From Acheta domesticus (taxonomy: Eukaryota; Arthropoda; Insecta; Orthoptera; Gryllidae): 64,000 nucleotides of DNA. Shown in pieces: positions 11,601-24,925 of the stretch; position 1 is the first letter of the stretch, and each line of letters begins with the position of its first letter. The position numbers were made by a program, and so were the translations under genes. The DNA lies in NCBI GenBank assembly GCA_031308135.1, contig JAHLJT010009419.1, positions 66,337,723 through 66,401,722 on the forward strand, written 5' to 3'. Under the pieces are notes generated by a model that saw nothing but the letters and a program-made list of their open reading frames with translations, was not told the origin of the DNA and ran no database searches.

Positions 11601-14600
11601 GGACAGACGCGCGCGGACGGAGAGTCGCGCGCAGACGAACAGTCGCGCGCTGACGGACAGACGCGCGCAGACGGAGAGTCTGGGGTTCGTGTTCCAACAC
11701 AATCCAGTGAAGTTTTTTGGTGGACAAAGGGAGCGTTGGGAAGGATTTCTTCGGGTGCTCCCGTATCCCCTGCATCTCATTTTTTTCTCCATCATCATGA
11801 TCGTTTTTATCATCTCATTATAACATTACTTATGTGTTTCGAAGACAGCCATTGAAAGATCCCTAAACTTGACGCGGCGGTAAATGAGCTAGTAAAAGTT
11901 ATTGGAGTGCAGGTGTTGACTCTCAAATCCATCATTGAATTTTAGCTTATCTTGCTTGACAAACTGTACATAGTGTGTTTTAGGCACAAACACTAGTTAT
12001 ACACATTTACTATCAACGAAATTTTAAAACTTTATTAAACTACAGTGTTTAATATTAAGAAGAACAAGATATTATTGTGTGTTAGAAAACTATTTTCGTT
12101 GAAAATTGTACTCAATGTTCCGGTCTTCCGGATGCTGCGCCGCGCACTGTTAAAAGGAGACAGTTCTGGACATTAAGCATTTTCGAACGAACAGGAAGTT
12201 ATGACATCCGAGAACAATAACAGGAAGATTCTGAGAAGGATGGCATTCTGAAAAACTTTCTGACGTTTAATCAACGGAAGAACAATTTAATCGTTTGAGA
12301 AATCGATCGCGTGTGCCGCAGGATTAAACAAACTACTGCAGGAAGATAAAAATGTTCCAAATTGCGCCCGAACCATCACAGAGTAGGCAACCCGCCAAAC
12401 GGGTCTGTGTTGACTCCGGCGGGTTGCAGCGACTCCATCGAAAGTCCTCTGCTTACGCCAGCGGTGACCGTGCCCAAAGCAAAAACCGTTACCTTTTGCG
12501 CGTATTCCTTCTCCAAAGTTCATTGCCATCATCATCATCATCATCATCATCATCATAACCAACTGTTTGGCTCATGATTCAAGTCCATCGTGAACAATTT
12601 TGTGTTGTAATTTTACTCGATTTTTTCAAATCATTTACCACGTGTTGGTTCCATCACATTCCGGACCTTGAAAACACATTGTTTCATTTGTAACAATTAA
12701 AACTTACGTGTATTATTTCAAAAATATTTACGAAGGGGAGTCCAAGCTAAAATCCCCCTTTCCTCCTGAAATACTTCCGCTAATTTTCAGATGAAAATCT
12801 TCGAGACATTTTGAGCCTTTTGTAAGCAAATGTCATGTAGGCCTTCGGGGTATCTGTACTTGCGGACTCCGCCCATGGGTGTCGCATACACACCTTTTCA
12901 TCTCATTGCTATAAAGATAACATGTAGTTCTGTTACTACTTTCTTAATCGTTTTGTATTTTTTTAATGCTTGTATTCATAATAAAATATTTAATTTTTTC
13001 AAGGATTAAAATACTCAAAACCAAAAAAGAACATCATGATTTTCCATGTATTTTAATAAATATTTTTTTAATACATTTACTAATTTCATTATTAGTTTTG
13101 TAAGCATAGAAGAATACATGTTCTATGTCAAAGTCTGAACATAAAATCAAACCTTTGCCCTACAACGCTGTAATATTAGCCACATTCTTTGCAAATAAAA
13201 TTACTTTTTTTCATTCCTTTTCCACTTACCATATCCCACAAGAGCCAGAAAATCTCAACAGAACTAAGAAATCTTTAAAACATACTTTAGAAACCTATGT
13301 TCATTCTAAATAGTGTTGCAGTTTAAATGAGCTAGTGCAACTAGTATTGCAATACATTTAGTACTGCTTCAAGGTGAACTGTTGTGACACCCACAGATGG
13401 AGTAGGTAAAATGTTTAATAAAAATTTAAGTTTAGTTAAGTTTTTTAACAAAATGTGTGTAGCAAATATAATACATCTAAAAGTGATCATATAAAATGCT
13501 TTATAATGAATCATTATTCTATTTCAGTACTAGACTTTGTATTTTAATCTACCTTCAACCACAATTTTCATGAACAATTAACATTACGGACAGACAATGA
13601 AGACAGACATTCTGGGGAGGCAGAGAATACATGTGAGAGTATTTTGCATTGAGATGTCACTATGAAAAAAGTAAATTTTGCACTGTTATGTCATGTTTTC
13701 ATAAAAGACTAACATCACATACACTTAGTGGTGCATATTTTGCTCATTTTTATTTAATGATAGAAAATTAATTGTAATCTTATTTATGACTTCAAAAATT
13801 ATCATGAAGCTTTATAACAAAAGTTTCACAATTAGAATCCAATTTAGTGTAATATATTGATAAGGAGTGGCTCATAATCAATTTTAGTGTGAGAAATTTT
13901 TCCAAATGTTATCTGTGAGCCAATCTTTCAGTTTTGAGAGAAAATTACAATAATTTATTTTAATTACTAGTGTACACCTGTTTGGTTCTTTTCTGTAGAT
14001 TGGTCTGCTGTTTACCAACAGCTCCATTTAATATTTTTATAAAATCATGTGAAATATTGTGTGTGAAATAATTGTTTTGCATGATTGCAAGAATTGTACT
14101 TTAAAATTGTATTTTAATTGTCTTTATTATTACAGTCCATACAGTTGACATATGGAATGTTATTGAAGCATTCCGAGAAAATGGCCTGAACACTCTTGAA
14201 CCACAAACAGAAGTTAATGTGTCTAGACTAGAAACTCTTATATCCAGCCTTTACCACAATCTGAATAAAAGATTGCCAGTAGCCCAACAGGTTCATGTTG
14301 AAGCATGTTCTGGTCTACTCCTCAACTGGCTTCTTGCAGCCTATTCCGTGTAAGTCCTCCAAAATTTGACGTTTTTAACCTTTTAAAGAAACGTATTTTT
14401 GATTCACCCGAAGGTTTATGTCTCATGATGAACACAAACGTTTCTGAGAAAATCTCATTATGTAATGATACACAACCACCCACACCCACCACACACATAC
14501 ACCACACACATACACCACACACATACACCACACACATACACCACACACATACACCACACACATACACCACACACATACACACACACACACCACATACACA

Positions 14601-17600
14601 CACACACCACACACACACATCACACACACACCACACACACACACACACCACACACACACCATCACCACACACACATCACACACACACCACACACACCACA
14701 CGCACACACCACACGCACACACCACACACACCACACGCACACACCACACGCACACACCACACGCACACACCACACGCACACACCACACGCACACACCACA
14801 CGCACACCACACGCACACACCACACACACACCACACACACACCACACCACACACACACCACACACGCACACCACATGCACACCACACGCACATCACACGC
14901 ACACCACACGCACACCACACGCACATCACACACACACCATCACCACACACACACATCACACACACTCACCACACACACACCACACACACTTCAGTCACAC
15001 CACATACACACACACACACACACATTGTATGTACAAACACATTAAAATGTAAAATATTTGGCACAAATATTGTTGTTTTTTTCTGACAGTATTTTACATT
15101 AAATTATTTCACCACTTACTAGGTTAATGCTTTTATTTTTGTTTGCAGTGAAAACATGGGTAAAATCAGGGTTTTCTCCATTAAAGTAGCTTTAGCTACT
15201 ATGTGTGCTGGCAAACTAATGGATAAATTGAGATGTAAGTTTTACAATAAAAGTTTGTTGCATTAGTTTTTAAAAAATTAAAAATTATAAACTTTATTTA
15301 CAACACTTCTTAAATGTGGACATTTACATATTTGGTTTCTATTGCCCTAACGATACTTCTTCTGGAGAAGTAAAAATATGAAAATATTGTGATGAAATTT
15401 AAAGCACTTGTGTGATACGCATTTTAAATGAAAGAATAAAGCAATAAATTGTTTATTTCTATTTGTTGGAGAAATGTCCCTTATATTAACAAAATTGTTA
15501 AGAAATGAGGAAAATATATGCAAATAGGTAAAAAATGCATCTTTTGGCACAAGATTAAAATAACTCCATTAATTACGGAATAAGGGTCCTTGCATTTACT
15601 GACTTGGATCAAGTAATTTTTCTTGTAAACAAAGTTCAGTATTATCAATTTTAAATAAATAAAATATAATTTTGAGCTAATATAGTCTCAGACTGTGTTC
15701 TTGAGATGAAGTTGGTGTATTGCAGACCAAAAGAGATTATGGGTTGAGGTAAAGAAAGGCATACCCTAACATTGCACTGAAATACTTTCTTAAAAAAGTT
15801 GAGTTATAATTTAAATTAATATTTTATTACCAGTGATTGGATAGTTGCGGATTTGATCCCTGCAAGAAGGAATTTACTAGACGTGTAAATTTTGAGGAGT
15901 TTATTGCGCCTCCTGGAATTGAATTTTTTGGTCGACTCTTTATCTCTAGTTTTCCTTATTACTTCCAAGTCAGTGCCGCAGCAGCATCCTATAAAATGGG
16001 CAACGAATCGAGCGCGATCTTCTCTTCCCCCTCCCCTCATCCATCAGCAACTCGTTTGCTCTAGTTCTTTTGCCGACGACGTCGCCCTCGCCCTTGCCCA
16101 CGGCCTTTCCCCCGCCCTTGCCTACGCTCTTCCCCTGCCTTTGCCCACGCCCTTGCCCATGCTCACGCCCTTCCCCAGCCTTTGCCCACGCCCTTCGCCT
16201 GCCTTGGCACACGCCCTTGCCCATGCCCTTCCCCTGCCTTGGCACACGCCCTTGCCCATGCCCTTCCCCTGCCTTGGCTCACGCCCTTGCCCATGCCCAC
16301 GCCCTTCTCCTGCCTTTGCACACACCCTTGCCTACGCCCACGCCCTTCCCCTGCCTTGGCACACGCCCTTGCCCATGCCCTTCTCCTGCCTTGGCACACG
16401 CGCTTGCCCATGGCCTTCCCCTTCCTCTGCCTTGGCACACTCCCTTGCCCACTCTCTCGCCGTGGCCCTCGCACTCGCTCCGCTCTCGCCCTTGCCCATC
16501 CCAAGCCCACGCCCTCGCCCACACCCAGGCCCCCTCTCACTCCCTCCGCACTCCTCCCACCCTCGCCTTAGCCCTTACCCTGCCCTTGCGCGCGTCCATG
16601 CCCACGCCCATGCCCACGCCCTTGCCAAGCTCTTGCCCACGCTCTTGACCACGCCCTTGTCCACGCCCTTGTCCACGCCCTTGCCCCCGCCCTTGTCCAC
16701 GCCCTTGCCCATATCTTTACCCACGTCCTTGCTTACACCCCTTCTCTCGCCCTTGCCCTCGCCCCACTCTCGTCCTTGCCCTGCCTTCACCCTCGCCCGC
16801 CCTCACCCATGCCCTTGCCCTGGCCCTTCCCTTACCCACTCTCTCGCCCTCGCCCTCTCACTAGCCCTAGCCCTAGCCCTAGCCCTAGCCCTAGCCCTTG
16901 CCCACTCCCATGGCCGTTTCCACTTTATCTCATCTTCTCCAATCCAGACAGATGTACGGGCATGGGCGAGCGTGGGTGCGCGTCCCTTAATGGAAACATA
17001 AAGGCTCATTGAAGAAATTGGAAAATAATTTTATTGCCAAACAATTGCCAGTTAGATAATTATAATGCTCTAGCACTGTTATCAGCGTTCATCTCCAACT
17101 TGAGAGGTTGAGTCAGGTAACTTTACAGCAAGTTCTTTAGGTGTAAATGTTGAGGTAAAGTATTAGAAAATATAAAAATATGAAATACAAGGATATAAAA
17201 TATAAGAATATAATTCAAAGTAACATAAAACATAAGAAAAAGGGGAAAGAGTTTGATCTTAAAATTTTCTATTTCACAGATATATTCTCTCAGATCTCTG
17301 ATGCCAACGGGCATATGGTTGTGTGGCGCTTTGCTGAATATTTACAGGAAGTGTTGGCACTTCCTGCAGCTGTTTATGAGTCTCCCTCCTTTAATTATAC
17401 AGAGGGTCTTGCTACCACCATCTTCTCTGGGGTAGGTTTGATAGAGTTTACACAAGGTACCTGTGCACCTGACAGGAGTTGTTGAAATGCGAAATTTCAC
17501 TTACACTTTAACAATCTTCAAGTGCACAGATATCTTGCGAGAACTTGAATATACATTTAGAGTAAAATTATACACAGTTCCTTTCATTTATTTGTTTATA

Positions 17601-20600
17601 TATTTACTTATTTATATATTATAAAAAACAGCAGACTACAATAAAACATGTTGTTGTTCATGTAATAAATACTCATGTTGAAGTGAAAGTGATTTTTTGT
17701 TAGTGTTAAATTTACACTGCTGCAAAATCTCTGTGATGCTATACAATTCACAGAGGCATGTAGATGTACAGAATTTGATGTAGTATGAAGCACTGCAATG
17801 GCAGCTTCTGTTTGCTACAATGTTTCTGTGAGTCACAGTGTTGCTACAGAGTAGGTGGTAATGCTGGTGTCAACTCTCATTTAGTTATCATTTCCCCTTA
17901 GATGTAATAATTAAATAACACTTTGTTTATTGTTTTAATAAAAGTATTATTGAAATATCTATTAAAAATTAAATCAGAAAATCAAAGTTTTATTTTCAGA
18001 AAAAAATATTCGTAATGAAAAGCTATAAACTTACAGAACTCGTCAGAGGTGTACCCATTTTTGAATTTTTGAGAAATGAATAAATAGGGCAAGTTTACTA
18101 CATAGTATGAGTTTATGACATCCAAATTAAACAATATAAGTAATGAACAGCAAGAAATCATCTACATAATCCTTAAACACATATAAAAGTATGGCAATAT
18201 TTTGCTTTCTTGGTTGCAGCCATGTACCTAGTTTACTGCAACAGTCAAAATACTTTTCATAAGTACTCCTTGTTTATCACTTGACATTGTCTTCTTGGTT
18301 GTCAGTATGTGGATGACATCTATTTTCAACCACAATCATCATTGCAACACGATTTCACAGACCCCACTCCCAATATAGTGTTTCTCATAATTGACCGCCA
18401 ATAATTTCTCCATAAATTATGAAAATGATCTAATTTTAATTGTTACTACATCCACTGTTAATTTATGCAAAAGTTTATGAACTTCCTGACAAGCAAACTA
18501 CATTGAGCTAGGTCTTGTGATCCCCCCTCCTCTAAGGTTACATGAGAAGGCCCTCTTCAGACAGGTTCTGAAACAAAAGCATATGCTTTTTTGCCACAAC
18601 TCATTCCTGATTTGCAATGTTCTTCATTGAATGAAGTTTGTTTAGACACTTCTTAATTGTCTGTTCCCTCAATTTTTAACCAAATAACACTGTTCAGATT
18701 GTTGTTTTTCTTTTCTCTTAAATCCTCAAATAATTTTACTTTATAAATGCTGCCTCATCTGCTTTGTTGTATTTTACTGCTCATTGTTGGTGCATCCACT
18801 GAAGGCTTTACTCTGCATGTTTTGGGTATTGAGCATTCAACTTGTAGTTATTTATTGAACATAAAACATAGAAAAGTTGGGTGTCCCTCCCTGGGGTGAC
18901 TCCCCCCCCCCCCATACATACACAGTTATGACATCAGTGCTATCAGTAAAGCTAGAGCAATTATATGTCATCTTGTGAACTAATTGTTGTAATAACCTTT
19001 TACAGGGAGGGAAGGTTACTGTAAATGATTTCATGGATACAATGATGTCTGATCCTGGGCCTCATTGTCTGGTGTGGCTACCTCTTCTTCATCGTCTTGC
19101 TAGCGTAGAGACAGGTAAGCTGATCCCCTCCATTGTTTACTGTTAGATAAAATGAGATGAAAATAAAAATGGAAAATTATATGTTTGAGAAACTACACTA
19201 CTATTATTCATATTTCAAGAACATGTACTTTATTTACCCGAATGGAAGACGTTTTTTCCCTAAATATCTCAGTCGAAAAAAGCTGGTTCGTCTTAACTTT
19301 CGCAGATGAAGCCTTGTCAGGTAAGATTTATGTTTTTACATTGCCTTCCATGTCACAAAACTCCTAAATGTTGACGTGTCAATAAGCTGCGAAGACGGTA
19401 AAAATATCGCGCGTGTCCTCAATACCTACGTAATTTTTTTTCGGTCGTATTCTCGGCATCCACCCGAATTTGCCCGAATCCGCCCGAATTTGTCGTGCAA
19501 TTGAGACAGATATTTTTGAATGTGCCGGTAAAGAGAATCTCAAAGGAATGGCATTGTATCAAGTGAAACGTAACTTAAAAATGACTGCCGAGATTTTGTT
19601 ACCCGATGCGGCTTCGACGATGCTGCGCGGAATCTCGGTTCGACGCCCGGCAAGTGCGAATCTGCGTTTTGCAAGAGACGGAAATAAAAAATTTAAAAAA
19701 CATCACATTGATAAACGAACACATTTTTGTAACCAACTATAGAAAAGGATGATCAACGATGTATTTTCTTAGCCAAAACTTTTCAAATTGGAAACTTGCT
19801 GGTATCTCCCACTTTACCCGCGAAATGGAGGGACAGAAATGTACGAGTTTGCAGCTCACTACTCCATTACGAACAGTAAAAGATGCTAATTTCAAGTTAA
19901 TTCTCTTAAAGAATGTGACAGAACTGTTAAAGAAACGGAGGCCATCAACAAATGCCGGACAAATAGAAAATCTGGTGACATGTTCTTGTCTGATGAAAGA
20001 CTAAGAACGAAAGAAATTCAACCCGCAAATTTTTCAGAGAGGTCAGGTAGTCAGATGTCGCAGCATGGAAGGAGAACAAAATGAAAGAAATATTGATGCA
20101 TGTGAAGATGATGAGGGTCGTGACAAAAAACATGATTATGATGATTTTAAAGAACAAGAAAATGATAGTTCTTCACATTCTCATCAAAGCAATTTTGAAG
20201 TCAATAAGGCAATTTGCAAGTTTATTTTGACTTATACATTGTAAGAATTCATTAAAAATTTTAATAAATTCTCAGGAAACCTCTTCAAAATTAGGGAAGT
20301 TGTCTTATATTCAGAGTCGACTTATATTCGGGTATATATGGTACATCATTGTTTGTTAAAAGGTTTTCATTGCAAAGCTATGAAATTAAAATTCAAGTTC
20401 GTATTAAAATTGGATAATGATATAAAAATTGATAAAAATGAACATTCCATTCAGTGGTTCATCCAACTGCATGTGATGCCTGTCAAAGAGAAGGCTTTTC
20501 TGGATTTCGCTACCGATGCCAAAAATGTCACAACTACCAGCTGTGCCAAGATTGTTTTTGGCGAGGACGCATATCAGGTCCACACACAAATGAACATGAA

Positions 20601-23600
20601 GTCAAGGAATATACTACGTATGTAAGTGGCAACATGTGTAATTTGCAAAATATAATTGACTATAAATAAAAGGTAGTAAGATGCCATTGTTCATTTCAGA
20701 AATCACCTAGCAAACAAATAGGTCATTCATTAAGAAAGTCCTTTCGTTGTGTACCTGAGAAAGGGAAGCCTAATATTCCTCGTTTTCCTGAAGAACCAGA
20801 GAAAACACTTAACCTCTCACATATTGTGTAAGTTGTTGACATTGTGATGAACATATTACATTGAATTTACATTTATGTTTTTAATTGAATTATGTTGACA
20901 TAAAACGTTTTCCTTATGAATTATACATTTCACTGTACGCAGCCCTCCATCTCCTTTGCCTTCTCACAATGGCTTCCCAGAGAGCAATGTGGCTTCTCCA
21001 TTTGATGGAGGATCAATGGACAGTCGATCAACTGGTCGAAGGTAAAAATTTCCATAGCTATAATTTGCACATCTTCAGGCCCTTAACATATGATTACATC
21101 ATGAAGCTGAATGTTGTGACTTATTACATATCTTACAAAATTTGTTCATTGAGGTGTATCTTTTGAGATTAAATAACAGTCATGGGTTTATACATTTGTA
21201 GTTGATTATTAATGATTCAGTAATTACTTGAAATCTTTATATGTATCTTCAAAACTAATATGTCTTTCAATGTGACTTCATGAGGCACTTTTTGGAAACC
21301 TATTGGTTTGTTTAATATAGGGCTTTTTCAAACCTTACTTTCAATTCCATTGTATAAATATGTTGAGTGTGTGTTTGCAGTGGAATGTGTTCCAGCAGCC
21401 CTGGCAAATACACATCAAGCTTGGAGTCAACCCGACTAGATGATGAACACAAGCTCATTGCACGGTATGCTGCGCGGCTAGCAGCAGAGGCCCGATCAGT
21501 GGTGAGAGGCACAAGCAAAGTCACATGATTGGCTGGCATGTTTGAAACTTTATTACTTACTGTAGTGAGATAATAATGTTAAATGATACAAGTGTTGCTC
21601 CTTTAATGGAAAGTTAAATTTGATTTGTTGTGGACAAACTAGAACTTATAGAAATTCTGTTTATAGTGAGCAATAAAAAGAATTTCTGAGTTTAATGGTG
21701 GTAGTATTAGTGTATATTCGAGAATATTGTCTTGTGCTGCCAAGTTATTTTTATTAAATGAGTGGAGCATTGAGAACTCAGCATGAAAATTGTAGTGCAT
21801 TGGAGCCTGACAAGTCAAACCCTTGAAAAAAAAGAGGTGCAGTCTCAATGTCGCTTATCTGAAATATTTATTGCATAATTGTAGATAAAAGCAGACATTA
21901 TTTTTACATAGTTAGATACAAGTTTTTGTATAGTGTCTAACTTTGGTGTCTCTAAAGAGTATGTTATTGTTACAGTGGTTTATTGCAGCTGTATAGTGTG
22001 ATGAATAATTAGAAATGGCCAGTACGTGAGAACATGTGTTTCAAAGATGAAATTTTATTTTGTTGCCATTGTAAATGCTTTGAAATGTCATGATGCAACT
22101 AGTATTTCATTTGCAATTTTATTATGATCTTTGTTGGTATTTGACATTCATTTTTTAACAAAATAAAATGATTTTTGTTGTCAAGTATCTGATATTGAAT
22201 GCATATTATCTTGTGCTTATATTGTGGTTTGTCTCTGTGCTGAAAAAATGTTTGACAAACCTGCAGTTAATTTTGGCAAGGCATTAAAGTGAAACTGATC
22301 CAAACTGCATCTTTTGGTGCAGAGGAATTAAATTATAATTTGCACAAATCTTGCTGCTCAAGAAATATGAAGTACTTAAAAGTTGTTCTAAAGATGCTTC
22401 CTGTTGTACACATTTTGTTAAAACAGCATTAAATTAAAATCTGTGATGCTTGGTCAGAACAAAATAACTCTAAAATCACATTCAGATTCAACTCTGAGTA
22501 CTCTGCACCATTACAGTTTTAATCTTATTGGAAACCAACTTAGCAGTTCTGTTTCCTTGTAAACTTGGCAGTTTAGTTTCCAATATGCACTTTTAAAAGT
22601 GTAGGGTATGGAATGGTCAGAGTTACATCTGAAGGTGATTTTGGAGTTATTGTATTCTGACTAAACACCACAGAAATGATTCTTTAAATATTGATTGAGG
22701 AATTTCTTTAAAATTAAAGCATTGCTCAGATAAAAATTTTCTTCCAAGAAAATTTAAAGAAAATTCACATTAATGCCTTGTTTAGTAGTGATTAAAATTA
22801 TAGTCAACTGCTTAGTTTCTTTATGCTTTTCTGTCTTTTTTGATTTTAGCCTCAACCAAATGCACAAAGGGCAGTTCCGATGGCACACGTAGTATGTATA
22901 ATTTTATGTTGCAAAGTTATGTGATTGTATATGTTTGGAATTTGGTCTTGTCATTGTGTGTAATAAAATTATTTTGATATTTAACTTTGAAATGAAATTT
23001 TGTGCTGTATTGATTAATGCTGTCAATAATATTTACACTTGTAACAAATATGAAATGATTTTCAAATATATTTGTCTAACACTTTCTGAATTTGAATCTA
23101 TATTAAATCTGGAAGTGCAAGCACATTTTTTATTAATCTCTAACATGATGAGAGTTTAAAGTTAATTGTCAGCACAGTTTTATATTATTTATCAGAGAAT
23201 TCCATTTTATTACTGAATCACATTGATCTGAATTGAATTGCATAGTCTTTATTGCCTCTTTGCTAAGGAATAAGAAATGTTGGAAGGGCAAACTGGGTTC
23301 AGCACATCAAATTGTAATGGCTATTTAAAAGAAAAATTGGGTTATCAGAATATTTGTTTATGTAATAATACAAAGAAAAGAGACTGATTAACAAACAATT
23401 TTGTTCTTTGAATTTTTTATTTCTTAAGAATAGAAATAATTGTTAATCCTGACACATTCTTTTATTAATCTTAAAATTTTACTGTGCTTCTGCAGGGACG
23501 GGCTCCATCTGAAGGAAGTTTGAGTTTGGACACTTCACGTGCACAAAGAGAACTCATTAGCCAACTTGAAGCCAAGAATCGTGAGATCATGCGCGAGATT

Positions 23601-24889
23601 GCAAGGTTAAGGTATTGTTTATTAATGTTGTTTTGTGTGCCCAGGCCAGTTAATGTAGTAACATTAAATGAATGGAGCATACAATTTAATCGATGCTTAA
23701 TATGTATTTCCTTCTTATTAACAAGCACTGCTGTCACAAGGACGTAAATGTATGGGAATACCTCCATATTCAGCCATGTAAGGTAGAGTTTTTTCAAAAT
23801 TAGGGCACATTATGGTGCCAAAACATTACTTCTGGAAGTTATTTGATTTTAAGAAAGGCAACTCAAAGCCAAAAATTAGTTCTGATTGTGCATTCTTATG
23901 TATAGTATTACTGTCAACTTTCCTTGTAGTAGGAAAGTATGACTGTAATACAGGTTTGTAGTGAGATGTAGATTAGACCCTCTTTAATACTTTAATATTT
24001 TCATACGTTCTGTTTGCATTCCCATTGTTATCTTCAATGAGGGCTCTCAGATGGTGCAATGTGGGATGAAATGTGTCATGGAATTTTTTGTCAAAGAAAT
24101 TCAAAATATCTATTTGTCAATCACATTGTTCTAAAGCAAAATGTATAAAATTATTGCCCAAATCTTGTTCTTTTTTCGTAAGAATTTTAAATATTAATTT
24201 CTTTATGCTTCTGCATAGCAAACACTTTCTGTCTTTCTTAAGAACCAATGATGAGATGAGTATGTGTAGAAACAAAAATGGTTTCTATGAAGATTACAAT
24301 GATACCATTACAGTTTTCATAACTCATAATTAAACAGAATGGTTTTCTGTTTATTTAAACATTTATTTGTTAACTTTCTTCATGTACTGCATTTCATTTT
24401 TGAACTGTGCCCAGAGCCCAGACTAATTGATATTTGCTTCTTCACATTTATCCCATTTACCTTAATTACTACTTACATAGTGCACAAAATGGTGCTTTGA
24501 TAAGTTTATGTGAATTATGTGGACTCACATGCAACTGCTGAGATGTCTTCAAACTGCCGGAACTTTGCATAGGCGGCAGCAGGAGCTGGAGGCTGCAGGA
24601 ATGGGGCCTGGAGATGGAGGCAGCGGGGAGGAGAACCCGGCGCTCATGGCCGAGTTGAGGGCTCTACGGCAAAGGAAAGATGAGCTTGAGAGCCATCTGG
24701 GGGCCTTGCAAGATTCACGCCGGCAGCTGATGGTGCAGCTTGAAGGACTAATGAAGTTACTTAAGGTTAAAGACTAGCTGAATTTTGTATAATTGCCTTT
24801 TGTTTGTGTGATTATTTTTTTCTTTTTTCTTCTGTCTTCTCATCCCTCTCTCTCACCCATTCCCCTCTCCCTCTTCCTCTCTTGTTACA

Positions 24890-24925
<36 letters not shown>

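Larger units (their letters stand above)
8649..14135 (+). other. Dystrobrevin intron 1
   Basis: A 5.5-kb intron. It contains a 16-bp minisatellite, a dispersed repeat copy near 9205-9320, a tRNA-like SINE head on the minus strand near 9965-10036, the 18-bp satellite with an attached SINE body, and a (CAT)n run. From 12600 to 14100 I see only AT-rich sequence. Confidence 0.8.

Noticed and set aside
10572..11682. CRISPR-like array
   Set aside because: Head-to-tail satellite without spacers, in an animal genome.
10533..11813. Two overlapping minus-strand frames of over 400 codons (SARDSP and CARLSV repeats)
   Set aside because: They only reflect the 18-bp satellite, whose length is a multiple of three, so stops never appear. 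No start context, introns or family.
14305..15045. His/Thr-rich and Cys/Val-rich open frames
   Set aside because: Translation of the CA-rich minisatellite; the first part overlaps the true dystrobrevin exon 2 in another frame.
16861..16900. Telomere-like CCCTAG run
   Set aside because: Insect telomeres use TTAGG and vertebrates TTAGGG; this hexamer matches neither and forms the edge of a local minisatellite.
15892..17001. 369-codon Pro/Leu/Ala-rich frame
   Set aside because: Translation of the 35-bp C-rich minisatellite inside intron 3.
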